Part shown: in pieces, positions 1-9,632 of the stretch
Numbering within the stretch: the stretch's first letter is position 1
Layout: each line of letters begins with the position of its first letter
DNA from: Prorocentrum cordatum
Lineage: Eukaryota; Sar; Dinophyceae; Prorocentrales; Prorocentraceae
Reading direction: 5' to 3'
NCBI GenBank assembly: GCA_963575745.1
Contig: CAUYUJ010022400.1
Coordinates: 20,001-84,000, forward strand
Length of the DNA: 64,000 nt
Made by a program: the position numbers and the translations under genes
Notes under the pieces: generated by a model
Told to the model about the DNA's origin: nothing
Seen by the model: only the letters and a program-made list of their open reading frames with translations
Databases searched by the model: none

Positions 1-2453
1 CGCACCCTCTGCAGCAGCAACATCTCCCGTAGGAGGCCCAGCTGCGCCCGGACCATGATGAGTCTGAAAGACTCACCATAATCCAAAGGGCCGCCCTTGT
101 GGAGGGGCACAGCGCAGCTTCCCCGCCACGCCGCTGGCCGGACTGCCAGACCCCCTGGCCCCGCAAGGCGAAGAACTAGCCAGACGTTTCGATCCAGGCA
201 AGGAAGACCGAGCTGAAGAACCACCCGCGGAAGAAGGTCCGGCGTCGTGGCATCTGTCCGACCCAGCTGGTGGACCGCAGACCGCACTTCCCCCTCCGTG
301 ACTGGCGCGTCGTGTTCTCCCCTGCCTCTCGCTGCCCAGGACCGGCGCACCAACTCCGGCAAGCGCTTGGTAACGGCCTGGTGCACTACCAGATCCCACG
401 GACCTGGCCACTCCCCTTGTGTCCTGAGTTGGCTGCACCAGGCTTCCCTCGAGGCCTCAGGGCAGAGAAGAAAACCATCTGCGCCCCGCAGCATTGGAGA
501 AGGCCTTTTTTCCGGCGGCTCCAAACACCGCATGCAGATGGCCAGACGGTCCTGTGCTGAACCTCCCCTGGACAGTGCTGCTTTGACCTGGCCCTGTATC
601 GAGGCCACTGGACGCTCGCGCTCCCTCGCGCCAGCCGGGACTCGTGGAACTACCCACCCTGCCATGACGACGCCAAGGATGAAGGCCAAGAGCCACGCGA
701 CCGCATCCGCGATCCAGCGCGCTGCTCCTTTCGGCACGGCTCGCGCCCACTCAACCCCCGCGGTGCCTCCACACAACGAGGCGAGAAAATCTCCAAGCAT
801 TTCTAGAGCAGGCTGAGCATAAGCGAGGCCCTCTGCCCACGAGGCTCCGTCGAGCCACCACCGCGGCATGCGCAGCATGCCCAGTCCCGCTCCTATCTCC
901 TGGCTCTCCAGCGGGAGATCCATCTCCACTATGAAATGGTCGCCCATGGTATAATCAACGCATTCCGGCCAGCAGCAAGGCTCTGAAGCGCAGCAGGAAA
1001 TGCCATTGTGGACTGTGGCCCTTCCTGAGGCCGCCTCCGATGCAACGATTATGTCCAGGCAGCGTGATTGCCCTGCTCCGTGATGGGTGTCTCCCGGGCG
1101 GAGTTGGACAGTGCGCCCACGGAGTGGGAGTAAGACTGAGACCTGGGCCTCGTTGCCCACTTGCGGATTCATATGACTCAATCCCCAATCGAGGACGAAT
1201 ATGTTCCACGTCCCTGAGCGATTGGGAGATGGGTCCCTTCCTCCATTAACCTCCTCTGGTTGGAGATTGATGTCCCCCATGACGACGACGGGAGTGTCTG
1301 GAGGGACCGGGCGGGCTCTCACCACTTCTACCAGATCCGCCCCAAACCTTGAGAGCTCTCGGAACCAGACTTCATCCGGGCCCGTCTTCGGGAGAGGCGG
1401 GAGGTAGACAGCACAGAGGAGGCACGGCTTCCCTCCTTTCACTGGGACCTTGACCCACAGGCGCCTGTCTGAGCCTATCTCGCTGAGAGGCTCAACTCCT
1501 GGGAGCCTCGTCGAATTCCACAAGACCGCAACACTCCCGTAGGAAGGACCCCCGCGTGCTACAATATTGAAGCCTGGGAAATGCAATTTATGATTTGCAG
1601 AAAGGCGTGCTCCTGGAAGGCCCAGGAATGCTAGGTCCAGCTGTGACATCGCACGTAGTATGCCCACCTTCTCGTCTGTGAACACCTGCCTCCTGACCGA
1701 ACGCCCATCTATGGAAAGGCAGCCCATAGTACTAGGAGGTCCGAGTCCCACTCGAATGGGAGAGCCCCTGAGCGAGGGTGGCACTTTTAGCTCAGCTCTG
1801 TGTACTGTTTCCCAAAGGCCCACCTCCCTCGGCCATCGCAAGACATCTGCGCACCATGAGGCAACTTGGCTGTCCGCCAGGCCTACGGCACGCTGCGAGT
1901 CTAAGAGCCCTTCTGCCTCACGCTGCAGCTCCCTCCAACGATGGAGTAGAAGGAGGAGAAGGAGCAGGAGGAGGAGGAGGAGGAGGAGGAGGAGGAGGAG
2001 GGGGAGGAGGAGGAGGAGGAGGAGGAGGAGGAGGAGCAGGAGGAGGAGAGGAGGAGCAGGAGGAGGGGGAGGAGGAGGGGGAGGAGGAGGAGGAGGGGAG
2101 GAGGAGGAGGAGCAGGAGGAGGAGGCAGGAGCAGGAGCAGGAGGAGGAGGAGGAGGAGGAGGCGAGGAGGAGGAGCCAGCAGGGAGGAGGAGGAGGAGGA
2201 GGAGGAGGAGGAGGAGCAGGAGGAGGAGGAGGAGGAGGGACCTGGGACACGAGCACGGGCGCGGGGGAGTGCGGGAGCTTTCCCCCGCGGTCTCGCGCGT
2301 GCGGCTGGCGCGTGAGCCTGCCAGGGTCGAGGTGGAACGGGACGCCGGCAGCCCAGGGGTCCTGCGAGCGGCCTCCAGTCCGGTCGCGGTTGCGCGTCCG
2401 ATCCCAGCGCGGATGTTTGTGTCGCGGCTTCCGTCAAGGCTTTCTGTACCCAT
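1..2453 (-). CDS. LINE-type retrotransposon polyprotein (endonuclease + reverse transcriptase start), partial
   Basis: This minus-strand frame is open from a stop at 2721-2723 to the window edge; the first Met codon is at 2451-2453, giving at least 817 codons. From about residue 255 it reads as an endonuclease/exonuclease/phosphatase domain: LDLAFLGLPGARL (about 271), LLCAVYLPP, VVVMGDINL (about 393), RCLDIIVAS and MGDHFIVEMDL (about 505), matching the GDxN and SDH-type motifs of LINE endonucleases. A linker with EGEVRSAVHQLGRTDATTPD (about 718) and VPLHKGGPLDYGESFRLIMV (about 780) matches the start of a LINE reverse transcriptase. The catalytic YxDD lies beyond the left edge. Residues of about 71-166 are a Leu-rich run encoded by the GGA tract and may not belong to the true protein, so the real start is uncertain. 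No stop or frameshift was seen in the domain part, so the element may be young. It runs opposite to the downstream array. Confidence 0.8.
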   Translation of the reverse strand, partial: MGTESLDGSRDTNIRAGIGRATATGLEAARRTPGLPASRSTSTLAGSRASRTRETAGESSRTPPRPCSCPRSLLLLLLLLLLLLLLLLLLPAGSSSSPPPPPPPPAPAPASSSCSSSSSPPPPPPPPPPPPPAPPLLLLLLLLLLLLLLLPLLLLLLLLLLLLLLLLLLLHRWRELQREAEGLLDSQRAVGLADSQVASWCADVLRWPREVGLWETVHRAELKVPPSLRGSPIRVGLGPPSTMGCLSIDGRSVRRQVFTDEKVGILRAMSQLDLAFLGLPGARLSANHKLHFPGFNIVARGGPSYGSVAVLWNSTRLPGVEPLSEIGSDRRLWVKVPVKGGKPCLLCAVYLPPLPKTGPDEVWFRELSRFGADLVEVVRARPVPPDTPVVVMGDINLQPEEVNGGRDPSPNRSGTWNIFVLDWGLSHMNPQVGNEAQVSVLLPLRGRTVQLRPGDTHHGAGQSRCLDIIVASEAASGRATVHNGISCCASEPCCWPECVDYTMGDHFIVEMDLPLESQEIGAGLGMLRMPRWWLDGASWAEGLAYAQPALEMLGDFLASLCGGTAGVEWARAVPKGAARWIADAVAWLLAFILGVVMAGWVVPRVPAGARERERPVASIQGQVKAALSRGGSAQDRLAICMRCLEPPEKRPSPMLRGADGFLLCPEASREAWCSQLRTQGEWPGPWDLVVHQAVTKRLPELVRRSWAARGRGEHDAPVTEGEVRSAVHQLGRTDATTPDLLPRVVLQLGLPCLDRNVWLVLRLAGPGGLAVRPAAWRGSCAVPLHKGGPLDYGESFRLIMVRAQLGLLREMLLLQRV
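1945..2240. repeat. (GGA)n purine tract
   Basis: About 300 bases of almost pure GGA/GAG on the plus strand, with occasional GCA interruptions. It overlaps the 5' part of the minus-strand LINE frame, where it reads as poly-Leu. It is one of many GGA/TCC tracts in the window. Confidence 0.95.
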
Positions 2454-2513
2454 TCGGGGGACGCGCCTCTCTCGCCTGACCGGCTGGACGTCCACTGGCG
2501 GCGGCCATCGTTC

Positions 2514-2612
2514 GCCTCCTCCTCCTCCTCCTCCTCTCCTCCTCCTCCTCCTCCTCCTCCTCCTCCTCCTCCTCCTCCTCCTCCTCCCTCCTCCTCCTCC
2601 TCCTCCTCCCTG
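2514..2612. repeat. (TCC)n pyrimidine tract
   Basis: About 100 bases of TCC/CTC on the plus strand, complementary in composition to the GGA tract 300 bases upstream. The two could pair as a foldback. Between them, and from here to about 3030, I see no recognisable gene. Confidence 0.95.
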
Positions 2613-3029
2613 TCTCCCCAACAATGGCCTGCGCCCCTGGGTTTGGCCTCCCCACGGCGCCCTGTAGCCGGCATCCAGGGGGCCACTCTGGCCCAGGGTC
2701 GCTCCGTGCGTATAGCCGAGTCATGTGCACCGGCTTGGTCTGAAGTCTCCCTCCCCGGCAGAGTGCGGCCCGCAGGCCAGTGTTGCGGTTCGACCACTTC
2801 TGCCGGTGGATCAAGAACTGCATCGGCCTTAGGACGGCTTTTGCACGCGCAGGTCTCTGGCCCCCTTATCCGAAGCAGGGCGCCGTCTCCCTCCATCCGT
2901 TCCTTCCCCTGTCCGCCTCCCCCTGTCCCCTTCTCCTTCCCCTGGCTCTTGTCCTTCCACCTCCCTCTCCCCCCTTGTTTTAAAGCAGCCCGCACGTTCG
3001 AATACGTTGCCAACGCATCTTGGTGGGCT

Positions 3030-3526
3030 GGGAGGGTCCCCAGGCCCCGGGGCCCTGAGGGCCTGTGGACGGCTCAGACAGGGCTGCCCCAAGAGGTGCC
3101 CAGGAGAAGCCTCAGCCTGGCCCAGTACGGTCCAAGAAGATCCGTAGATGGGCCAAAGGCGGTCCCAAGACGGCTTCAAGGGACCCCACAGACGGCTCCA
3201 CACCCAAGAGACCCCTGAGACGGACCCCACAGCATGCGTCCAAGAGGTTCCACCTCGGCCCAAGTTTCGTTTTCATTGCGTTTTTCAACCCTTCCAGGAA
3301 TACCGCTCTGCGGGATTCAGGGCGTCCACGCGGCTCCAACAAGCGCCGCACAGTGAACAGTTGCCCTTGACACTGTCCTTGCTGGATTGTCCCACTCCCA
3401 AACCTCCGACAACGTTCGGTTTCGACTGCGCGACCCCCAGAGCTCTCTTCCGTAGTGGTCTCAAGACTGACCCATCATTTCCGCGGGTGCACGCATCACG
3501 CATACACTTTTCGTGCAAGTAATACG
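3030..3526 (+). promoter_or_regulatory. Conserved upstream region of the array gene (copy 1)
   Basis: This block recurs before every copy (for example 7460-7937, 10690-11152, 20410-20873). It holds degenerate CCCAAGAGGCCCC-like short repeats, then a less repetitive stretch ending CCTTTCGTGCAAG just before TAATACGATG. The pyrimidine-rich stretch followed by AG, seven bases before the start codon, is a plausible SL trans-splice acceptor and supports the chosen ATG (inference). I make no call on a core promoter; none with a classical TATA box is evident. Confidence 0.4.
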
Positions 3527-4867
3527 ATGCACATCATGATGCATACCTACACGGGGCTCATCGGTGTTGCATCGGCCCTCGGCTCGCTTGAGCGCAGCCA
3601 CGCCGACGTCCACTTGATGCAGCAGCGTCTCAGGAAGGAAGACCCTGATCCCGTGCAGAGTGAGCCTTTCCCACTGCCCCCCGTCGTCTTCGAGGAAACG
3701 GACGACGGCGCGGGTAAGCTGCACGTCGTGGTCGAATTCGAGGAGAATAGCACAGCACAGTCGCGCCAGGCGCAAAACCCATACACCGTATATGGTACCT
3801 CAGGCCACTGCTCGGTTTGCGGCAGGTCAGGGTACAATTGCCTCGGCCAAGGCGGTAGCTACGATGTGGCGTGGGCCAATGTGAATTTTGGTGGCGTCAG
3901 CTTGGGCACGATCACCAAGTGGACAGTAACGGCATACGGAGCTAAGTGCTGCACTGGGACTCTGTCAATGACGTTGTCAGGCACGACCGCCTCAGGATAT
4001 TGTAGTTGCAGCGCGTGCGCCGCGTGCACCGCCTCGAGCGCAACTTACTCGAGTGGCATCTCGAACTGGAATTGGGGTAGCAATTCCATCAGTCCCAGTT
4101 ATTCCGCGAGCACCTACTGTACTTCCAGGTTGGAGATTGACATTGAGTACACACCCTACGCCTTACCCGACGCCCTACCCTACGCCTTACCCGACGCCCA
4201 ACCCGACGCCCAACCCGACGCCCTACCCGACGCCCTACCCTACGCCCTACCCGACGCCCAACCCGACGCCCAACCCAACGCCGAACCCAACGCCCAACCC
4301 GACGCCCTACCCGACGCCATACCCGACGCCCTACCCGACGCCATACCCAACGCCCTACCCGACGCCCTTCCCGACGCCCTTCCCGACGCCCTTCCCCACT
4401 GCTTTCCCGACGCCCTACCCGACGCCATTCCCGACGCCCTTCCCGACGCCCTTCCCGACGCCCTTCCCGACGCCCTTCCCGACGCCCTTCCCGACGGCTT
4501 TCCCGACCGCTTACCCGACGCCCTACCCGACGCCCTTCCCGACGGTTTTCCCGACGCCCTACCCGACGGCCTTCCCGACGGCGCTCCCGACGCCCAGCCC
4601 GACGCCCAGCCCGACGTATCCTCCGGGTTGGCCGACGCCACATCCGACATTTCTTCCTGCGGCGCCATGGGCGGCGCCGGCGTGGCTGCCACTGGCGACC
4701 CCCATCTTCAGAACGTTCATGGCGAGCGGTTCGATTTGATGAAGCCAGGCAAGCATGTTCTGAGCACAGTCGCGCCAGGCGCAAAACCCATACACCGTAT
4801 ATGGTACCTCAGGCCACTGCTCGGTTTGCGGCAGGTCAGGGTACAATTGCCTCGGCCAAGGTGGTAG
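3527..4867 (+). pseudogene. Array copy 1: chimeric vWD-like protein gene, truncated
   Basis: This copy starts at the same ATG as the others and keeps the signal peptide and N-domain. An in-frame loss of six residues (the GSPTDC region) gives SGYCSCSAC. The 12-bp repeat region is read in a shifted frame, giving LPDA-type repeats instead of PTPY, because of an indel right after IEYT. A second indel near 4655 returns it to the frame of the [15 protein letters not shown] start of the vWD-like domain. At about 4765 the sequence switches, after GKHVL, into the middle of a second N-domain (equivalent to base 8163 of copy 2). The reading frame then ends at 4867. Most of the vWD-like domain is missing, so it is probably a recombination product and not functional. 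Confidence 0.7.
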
Positions 4868-5318
4868 ATACGATGTGGCGTGGGCCAATGTGAATTTTGG
4901 TGGCGTCAACTTGGGCACGGTCACCAAGTGGACAGTAACGGCATACGGAGCTAAGTGCAGCACTGGGACTCTGTCAATGACGTTGTCAGGCACGACCGCT
5001 TCAGGATATTGTGGTTCGCCAACGGATTGCAGTTGCAGCGCGTGCGCCGCGTGCACCGCCTCGAGCGCAACTTACTCGAGTGGCATCTCGAACTGGAATT
5101 GGGGTAGCAACTCCATCAGTCCCAGTTATTCCGCGAGCACCTACTGTACTTCCAGGTTGGAGATTGACATTGAGTACACGCAGACGACGCCCAACCCGAC
5201 GCCCTACCCGACGCCCTACCCTACGCCTTACCCGACGCCCAACCCGACGCCCAACCCGACGCCCCACCCGACGCCCTACCCTACGCCTTACCCGACGCCC
5301 AACCCGACGCCCAACCCC
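4768..5318 (+). pseudogene. Array copy 1b: partial N-domain and start of Pro-Thr-Pro linker
   Basis: A second N-domain without a start codon or signal peptide, joined directly to copy 1. It reads from QSRQAQNP through the Cys-rich block and IDIEYTQTT into PTP repeats, then stops abruptly at the SL sequence at 5319. Its linker resumes at about 7048 on the far side of the foreign segment. It must have arisen by unequal recombination within the array followed by an insertion. Confidence 0.7.
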
Positions 5319-5340
5319 TCCGTAGCCATTTTGGCTCAAG
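5319..5340 (+). other. Complete 22-nt dinoflagellate spliced-leader sequence embedded in genomic DNA
   Basis: The 22 bases match the published dinoflagellate SL consensus (first base D = T here), beginning TCCGTAGCCATTTT and ending in CAAG. A genuine SL RNA gene would continue with a GT splice donor; here CAAG is followed by CGAGCC, as in a mature trans-spliced mRNA. I therefore read it as a relict leader from a reverse-transcribed message. It lies exactly at the left border of the foreign segment inside the PTP linker. Confidence 0.9.
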
Positions 5341-5412
5341 CGAGCCGCGTTTCGGGAGGCCCTCGTGCGCGCCGCGGACGCCCGCGTCGCGGCGCGCAAG
5401 CGGCCGCGAGCG

Positions 5413-7016
5413 ATGGAGGCCCGGGCGTGGGCTGCTGCCAGTGCGAGGACGTTGGCCCGGAGGCTCCGCCGGGAGAGGCGGTCGGCGCTGGGCGACACTC
5501 GCGCGGGGGCGCTGGCTCACGGGCTCAAGTTCTTGCGCGTGGTGCTTGCTGAGCACTGGGCCATTGACGACCGCATGGGCTGCCACTTCCCGTCCATGGG
5601 GGAGGCAGTCGTGGCTGCCCGTCTGTTGGGCTGGCCACCTGAGGAGGTGAAGCACTACGTGGAGGTCCTGGAGGCTGGCAACTGGTCGCGGCACGCGCCG
5701 CCGCCCTCAGTTGCTGGCCCGCCGCGCCCGCCCGACGCCCCGCTGACCGCCGCGCTGGAAGGCCTGCTGGAAGGCAGGAGCACGCCGCTGCGGGCGAAGG
5801 CCACCGCCTTCCTGCCCCACTGCGACGTCGCGAATGGCGAGGTGGCGGATCTCGCCGAGGTTGGCGCGGTGCTGGAGTTCGACGGTTCCGTGGAGGTCGG
5901 CCCGTTGCTGGCGTTCGGCGGATCCTTCGTGGGCAATGCTTGCGCGGATCGTGGCGTTTTCGTCGAGATGAGCTCGGAGCTGGAGTTCGACGCGGTCGGT
6001 GTCGAGGTTGGCTCGGAGCGTGAGTCTTTCGACGTGGTGTCGGGGGAGTTGGCGGGCATCGCGGTGCACATGACCGTGGAGAGTGACCAGCAGGAGCAGA
6101 AGGGAGTCGCCGTCATGGTGCCGCTTCACTCTGAAGCCGTTCTTGTTGGTGGTGGTACTGGAGATGATCGAGTGGGAGAGCGCGCCTCCTTGGAGGCCGT
6201 CGTGGTGTCCTCCGAGTGCGGGGCGCCGAGGGTTGACGTTGCTGGCTCGGAGCTGGAGTTCGACGAGGTCGTCGAGGTTGGCTCGGAGCAGATGTTCGGC
6301 GACGAGGGGTGCCACGTGAAAAGCGACGACGGCGGTTTCCCAGGGGCCGTGCCCGCGGACCGCGCGTGCGAGGACGTTGCCTGCCCGCGCTTCGACGCCG
6401 AGCAGTTCCTCGTCAAGCTGTTCTCGCATCGCCACGCGGCGGTCAATTCCAATCATGCGGAGGGCGAGCTGGAGGTTGGGCTCGCCGACGTCGGCGTGAG
6501 CATGGAGGACGTGGTGCGCCAGCTCGAGTACGAGGACGTGGACCTCGGCCTGATGCACGCCTTCATGCAATCCCATCGCTTCCGACAGTGCTTCCGCGTC
6601 CAGGGAGTGAGCTTGTTCCGCGTTTTCGGCGGGAGGACAGGGCTGTCGGCGACTGCTGAGGCTCGGGGCGGGCCGTCGGCGCTCCAGTGGCTCTGGCTGG
6701 ATCCGCCTCGAGATTTTGGTCGGCGGCCCCCGCGGCTTGTTTTGCGGGGTGGCGCCTCGGACTGGGGCTCGCGCAGGAGCGCGAACCCGAGTCCCCTCCC
6801 TGGGGGTCTCTGGGGGCCGTCTGGCTGCCCGTCCGTCCCCGCGGGGGTGGTTTCCGTCCCCCTGGCCTGCCCTTGCGGTAGGCCAGGGTCGCGACGGATG
6901 CCTGTCTGGGCTTGTTCGGGGCCCCCCTCGTCGCCACGTCCGGCTGCGCCGCGCTCGCGGCGGCGAGGGACTCACCGAACGAGGAACTTCTGGCGGCCCT
7001 GGCAGTCGTGAGTTGA
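5413..7016 (+). CDS. Unknown protein in the SL-tagged segment
   Basis: The family is not recognised. The frame is open from the SL; the first ATG is at 5413, but coding character (RAAFREALVRAADARVAARK) begins immediately after the leader, so the original protein may have been longer. Features: a basic, Ala/Arg-rich helical N-terminus; a segment HWAIDDRMGCHFPSMGEAVV; then acidic stretches with a recurring LEFD...VEVG motif (around residues 154, 198 and 280). Frame 1 coding runs to about 6660. The C-terminus that looks most protein-like (GLFGAPLVATSG then LLAALAVVS, stop 7014-7016) is in another frame. It is reached if 6661-6881 is a GC...AG intron of 221 bases, giving about 460 residues. Without that splice, the first frame stops at 7009-7011 after a Pro/Arg-rich tail. 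Confidence 0.5.
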
Positions 7017-7047
7017 CTCACTTCGGTCAGGGCTTCCGTGGAAGCTG

Positions 7048-7313
7048 CGCCCGCCCACCCGACGCCCAACCCAACGCCGAACACAACACCCAACCCGACG
7101 CCCTACCCGACGCCCTACCCGAAGCCATACCCGACGCCCTATCCGACGCCCTACCCGACGCCCTACCCGACGCCTTACCCGACGGCCTTCCCCATTGCTT
7201 TCCCGACGCCCTACCCGACGCCCTTCCCGACGCCCTTCCCGACGCCCTTCCCGACGCCCTTCCCGACGGCTTTCCCGACCGCTTACCCGACGCCCTACCC
7301 GACGCCCTACCCG
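7048..7313 (+). pseudogene. Orphan Pro-Thr-Pro linker fragment (rest of copy 1b)
   Basis: 12-bp CCGACGCCCTAC-type repeats resume after the foreign segment. They run to CCCTACCCGTGTGTGTTTGGG, where they switch directly into spacer sequence (compare 10461-10480). The whole vWD-like domain and the first half of the spacer are missing, apparently by a deletion at the shared CCGTGTG. Confidence 0.7.
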
Positions 7314-7937
7314 TGTGTGTTTGGGCCAGGGGGCCAAATAGCCCGCCCCGTCCGGCCCCAGACGCTTCCAAGACGGCCCACGAGCTTTCTTGGTGCCCTC
7401 GCCCCGCCCAAGAGGCCCCCCCAACGCCCCAGCAGGGCCTCAAGAGGGCCCCCAGACGGGCAAAAGGGCTTGTGGACGGCTCAAACAGGGCTACCCCAAG
7501 AGGTGCACAGGAGAAGCCTCAGCCTGGCCCAGTACGGTCCAAGAAGATCCGTAGATGGGCCAAATGCGGTCCCAAGACGGCTTCAAGGGACCCCACAGAC
7601 GGCTCCACACCCAAGAGACCCCTGAGACGGACCCCACAGCATGCGTCCAAGAGGTTCCACTACGGCCCAAGTTTCGTTTTCATTGCGTTCTTCAAGCCTT
7701 CCAGGAGGATTACCGCATTTTCGCGATTCGGGGCGTCCACGCGGCTCCAACAAGCGCCGCACAGTGAACAGTTGCCCTTGACACTGTCCTTGTTTGATTG
7801 TCCCACTCCCAAACCTCCGACAACGTTCGGTTTCGACTGCGCGACCCCCAGAGCTCTCTTCCGTAGTGGTCTCAAGACTGACTCATCATTTCCGCGGGTG
7901 CACGCATCACGCATACACCTTTCGTGCAAGTAATACG
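7314..7937 (+). promoter_or_regulatory. Short spacer and upstream region of copy 2
   Basis: Holds only the gene-proximal half of a normal spacer: GTGTGTTTGGGCCAGGGGGCC, the CCAAGAGGCCCC-like repeats, and the CCTTTCGTGCAAG stretch before ATG 7938. Despite the shortened spacer, copy 2 is one of the two intact genes. Confidence 0.6.
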
Positions 7938-9632
7938 ATGCACATCATGATGCATATCTACACGGGGCTCATCGGCGTTGCATCGGCCTTCGGCTCGCTT
8001 GAGCGCAGCCACGCCGACGTCCACTTGATGCAGCAGCGTCTCAGGAAGGAAGACCCTGATCCCGTGCAGAGTGAGCCTTTCCCACTGCCCCCCGTCGTCT
8101 TCGAGGAAACGGACGACGGCGCGGGCAAGCTGCACGTCGTGGTCGAATTCGAGGAGAATAGCACAGCACAGTCGCGCCAGGCGCAAAACCCATACACCGT
8201 ATGTGGTACCTCAGGCCACTGCTCGGCTTGCGGCAGATCAGGGTACAATTGTCTCGGCCAAGGCGGTAGCTACGATGTGGCGTGGGCCAATGTGAATTTT
8301 GGTGGCGTCAACTTGGGCACAGTCACCAAGGGGACAGTAACGGCATACGGAGCTAAGTGCAGCACTGGGACTCTGTCAATGACGTTGTCAGGCACGACCG
8401 CTTCAGGATATTGTGGTTCGCCAACGGATTGCAGTTGCAGCGCGTGCGCCGCGTGCACCGCCTCGAGCGCAACTTACTCGAGTGGCATCTCGAACTGGAA
8501 TTGGGGTAGCAATTCCATCAGTCCCAGTTATTCCGCGAGCACCTACTGTACTTCCAGGTTGGAGATTGACATTGAGTACACGCAGACGACGCCCAACCCG
8601 ACGCCAAACCCGACGCCCTACCCGACGCCCTACCCTACGCCTTACCCGACGCCCAACCCGACGCCAAACCCGACGCCCTACCCGACGCCCTACCCTACGC
8701 TTTACCCGACGCCCAACCCGACGCCCAACCCGACGCCCTACCCGACGCCGAACCCAACGCCCTACCCGACGCCATACCCGACGCCTTACCCGACGCCCTA
8801 TCCGACGCCCTACCCGACGCCCTACCCGACGCCTTACCCGACGGCCTTCCCCACTGCTTTCCCGACGCCCTACCCGACGCCCTACCCGACGCCCTTCCCG
8901 ACGCCCTTCCCGACGCCCTTCCCGACGGCTTTCCCGACCGCTTACCCGACGCCCTACCCGACGGCCTTCCCGACGCCCTTCCCGACGCCCTTCCCGACGG
9001 CCTTCCCAACGGTTTTCCCGACGCCCTACCCGACGGCCTTCCCGACGGCGCTCCCGACGCCCAGCCCGACGCCCAGCCCGACGTATCCTCCGGGTTGGCC
9101 GCCGCCACATCCGACGTTTCCTCCTGCAGCTGCCATGGCCGGAGCCATGGGCGGCGCCGGCGTGGCTGCCATTGGCGACCCCCATCTTCAGAACGTTCAT
9201 GGCGAGCGGTTCGATTTGATGAAGCCAGGCAAGCATGTTCTGATAAACGTTCCTCGTGCAATGGACGCTGAGGACGCATTGCTTCGCGTGCAGGCCGATG
9301 CGCGCCGGTTGGGTGGATCTTGCGCGGAGATGTACTTCCAAGAAGTGAACGTCACAGGGTCTTGGGCAGAGGCAAACCAAGCTGGAGGCTATCATTACAG
9401 CGTGTCGCAACCTGATAACAAGGCTACAGAATGGCTCGCTTTGGGTCTAGGATTCCGAAAAGTTGAACTGAAAGTCGTTCATGGACGTACAGAGAGCGGC
9501 CTCTTGTATCTTAATTTGTACGTGAAGCATTTACGGCACGCAGGGTTTGCCGTCGGAGGTCTGTTGGGAGAAGACGACCACAAGGACGTAATGACTCCCC
9601 CAGCGGTTTGTACCAAGCACACGGCCCTGTGA
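7938..9632 (+). CDS. Array copy 2: predicted secreted protein, PTP linker and vWD-like domain (intact)
   Basis: 564 residues, uninterrupted. Residues 1-19 ([20 protein letters not shown]) look like a signal peptide. Residues of about 90-212 form a Cys-rich, probably beta-rich N-domain: [32 protein letters not shown], then a CSCSACAAC cluster and [10 protein letters not shown]. Residues of about 216-390 are PTP repeats with Y, N, F or A between them, encoded by 12-bp units. The C-terminal part starts [15 protein letters not shown] (residue 413), the hallmark start of vWD-type domains, and ends near [13 protein letters not shown]. The copy ends early at TKHTAL because two bases are lost relative to copy 6; this removes only a short tail. 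Role inferred: extracellular matrix, theca or adhesion. No intron is seen. Confidence 0.8.
   Translation: MHIMMHIYTGLIGVASAFGSLERSHADVHLMQQRLRKEDPDPVQSEPFPLPPVVFEETDDGAGKLHVVVEFEENSTAQSRQAQNPYTVCGTSGHCSACGRSGYNCLGQGGSYDVAWANVNFGGVNLGTVTKGTVTAYGAKCSTGTLSMTLSGTTASGYCGSPTDCSCSACAACTASSATYSSGISNWNWGSNSISPSYSASTYCTSRLEIDIEYTQTTPNPTPNPTPYPTPYPTPYPTPNPTPNPTPYPTPYPTLYPTPNPTPNPTPYPTPNPTPYPTPYPTPYPTPYPTPYPTPYPTPYPTAFPTAFPTPYPTPYPTPFPTPFPTPFPTAFPTAYPTPYPTAFPTPFPTPFPTAFPTVFPTPYPTAFPTALPTPSPTPSPTYPPGWPPPHPTFPPAAAMAGAMGGAGVAAIGDPHLQNVHGERFDLMKPGKHVLINVPRAMDAEDALLRVQADARRLGGSCAEMYFQEVNVTGSWAEANQAGGYHYSVSQPDNKATEWLALGLGFRKVELKVVHGRTESGLLYLNLYVKHLRHAGFAVGGLLGEDDHKDVMTPPAVCTKHTAL

Larger units (their letters stand above)
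5319..7047 (+). mobile_element. Inserted SL-tagged segment (probable processed or semi-processed retrocopy)
   Basis: Array sequence stops at 5318 (CCCAACCCC) and returns at about 7048 (ACCCGACGCC). The 1.73 kb between has no similarity to any array copy. It starts with the SL and contains one long plus-strand coding region ending 31 bases before the right border. There is no poly(A) tail. Both borders fall in CCCAACCC/CACCC repeat sequence, so a target-site duplication cannot be separated from the repeats. An SL at the 5' end is best explained by reverse transcription of a trans-spliced mRNA. Confidence 0.7.

Noticed and set aside
4141-4640. Long minus-strand frames ([16 protein letters not shown]) over the linker repeats of all copies
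   Set aside because: Shadows of the 12-bp repeat, which has no stops in most frames.
5319-5340. SL RNA gene
   Set aside because: A GT splice donor must follow CAAG; here CGAGCC follows, and coding sequence continues.
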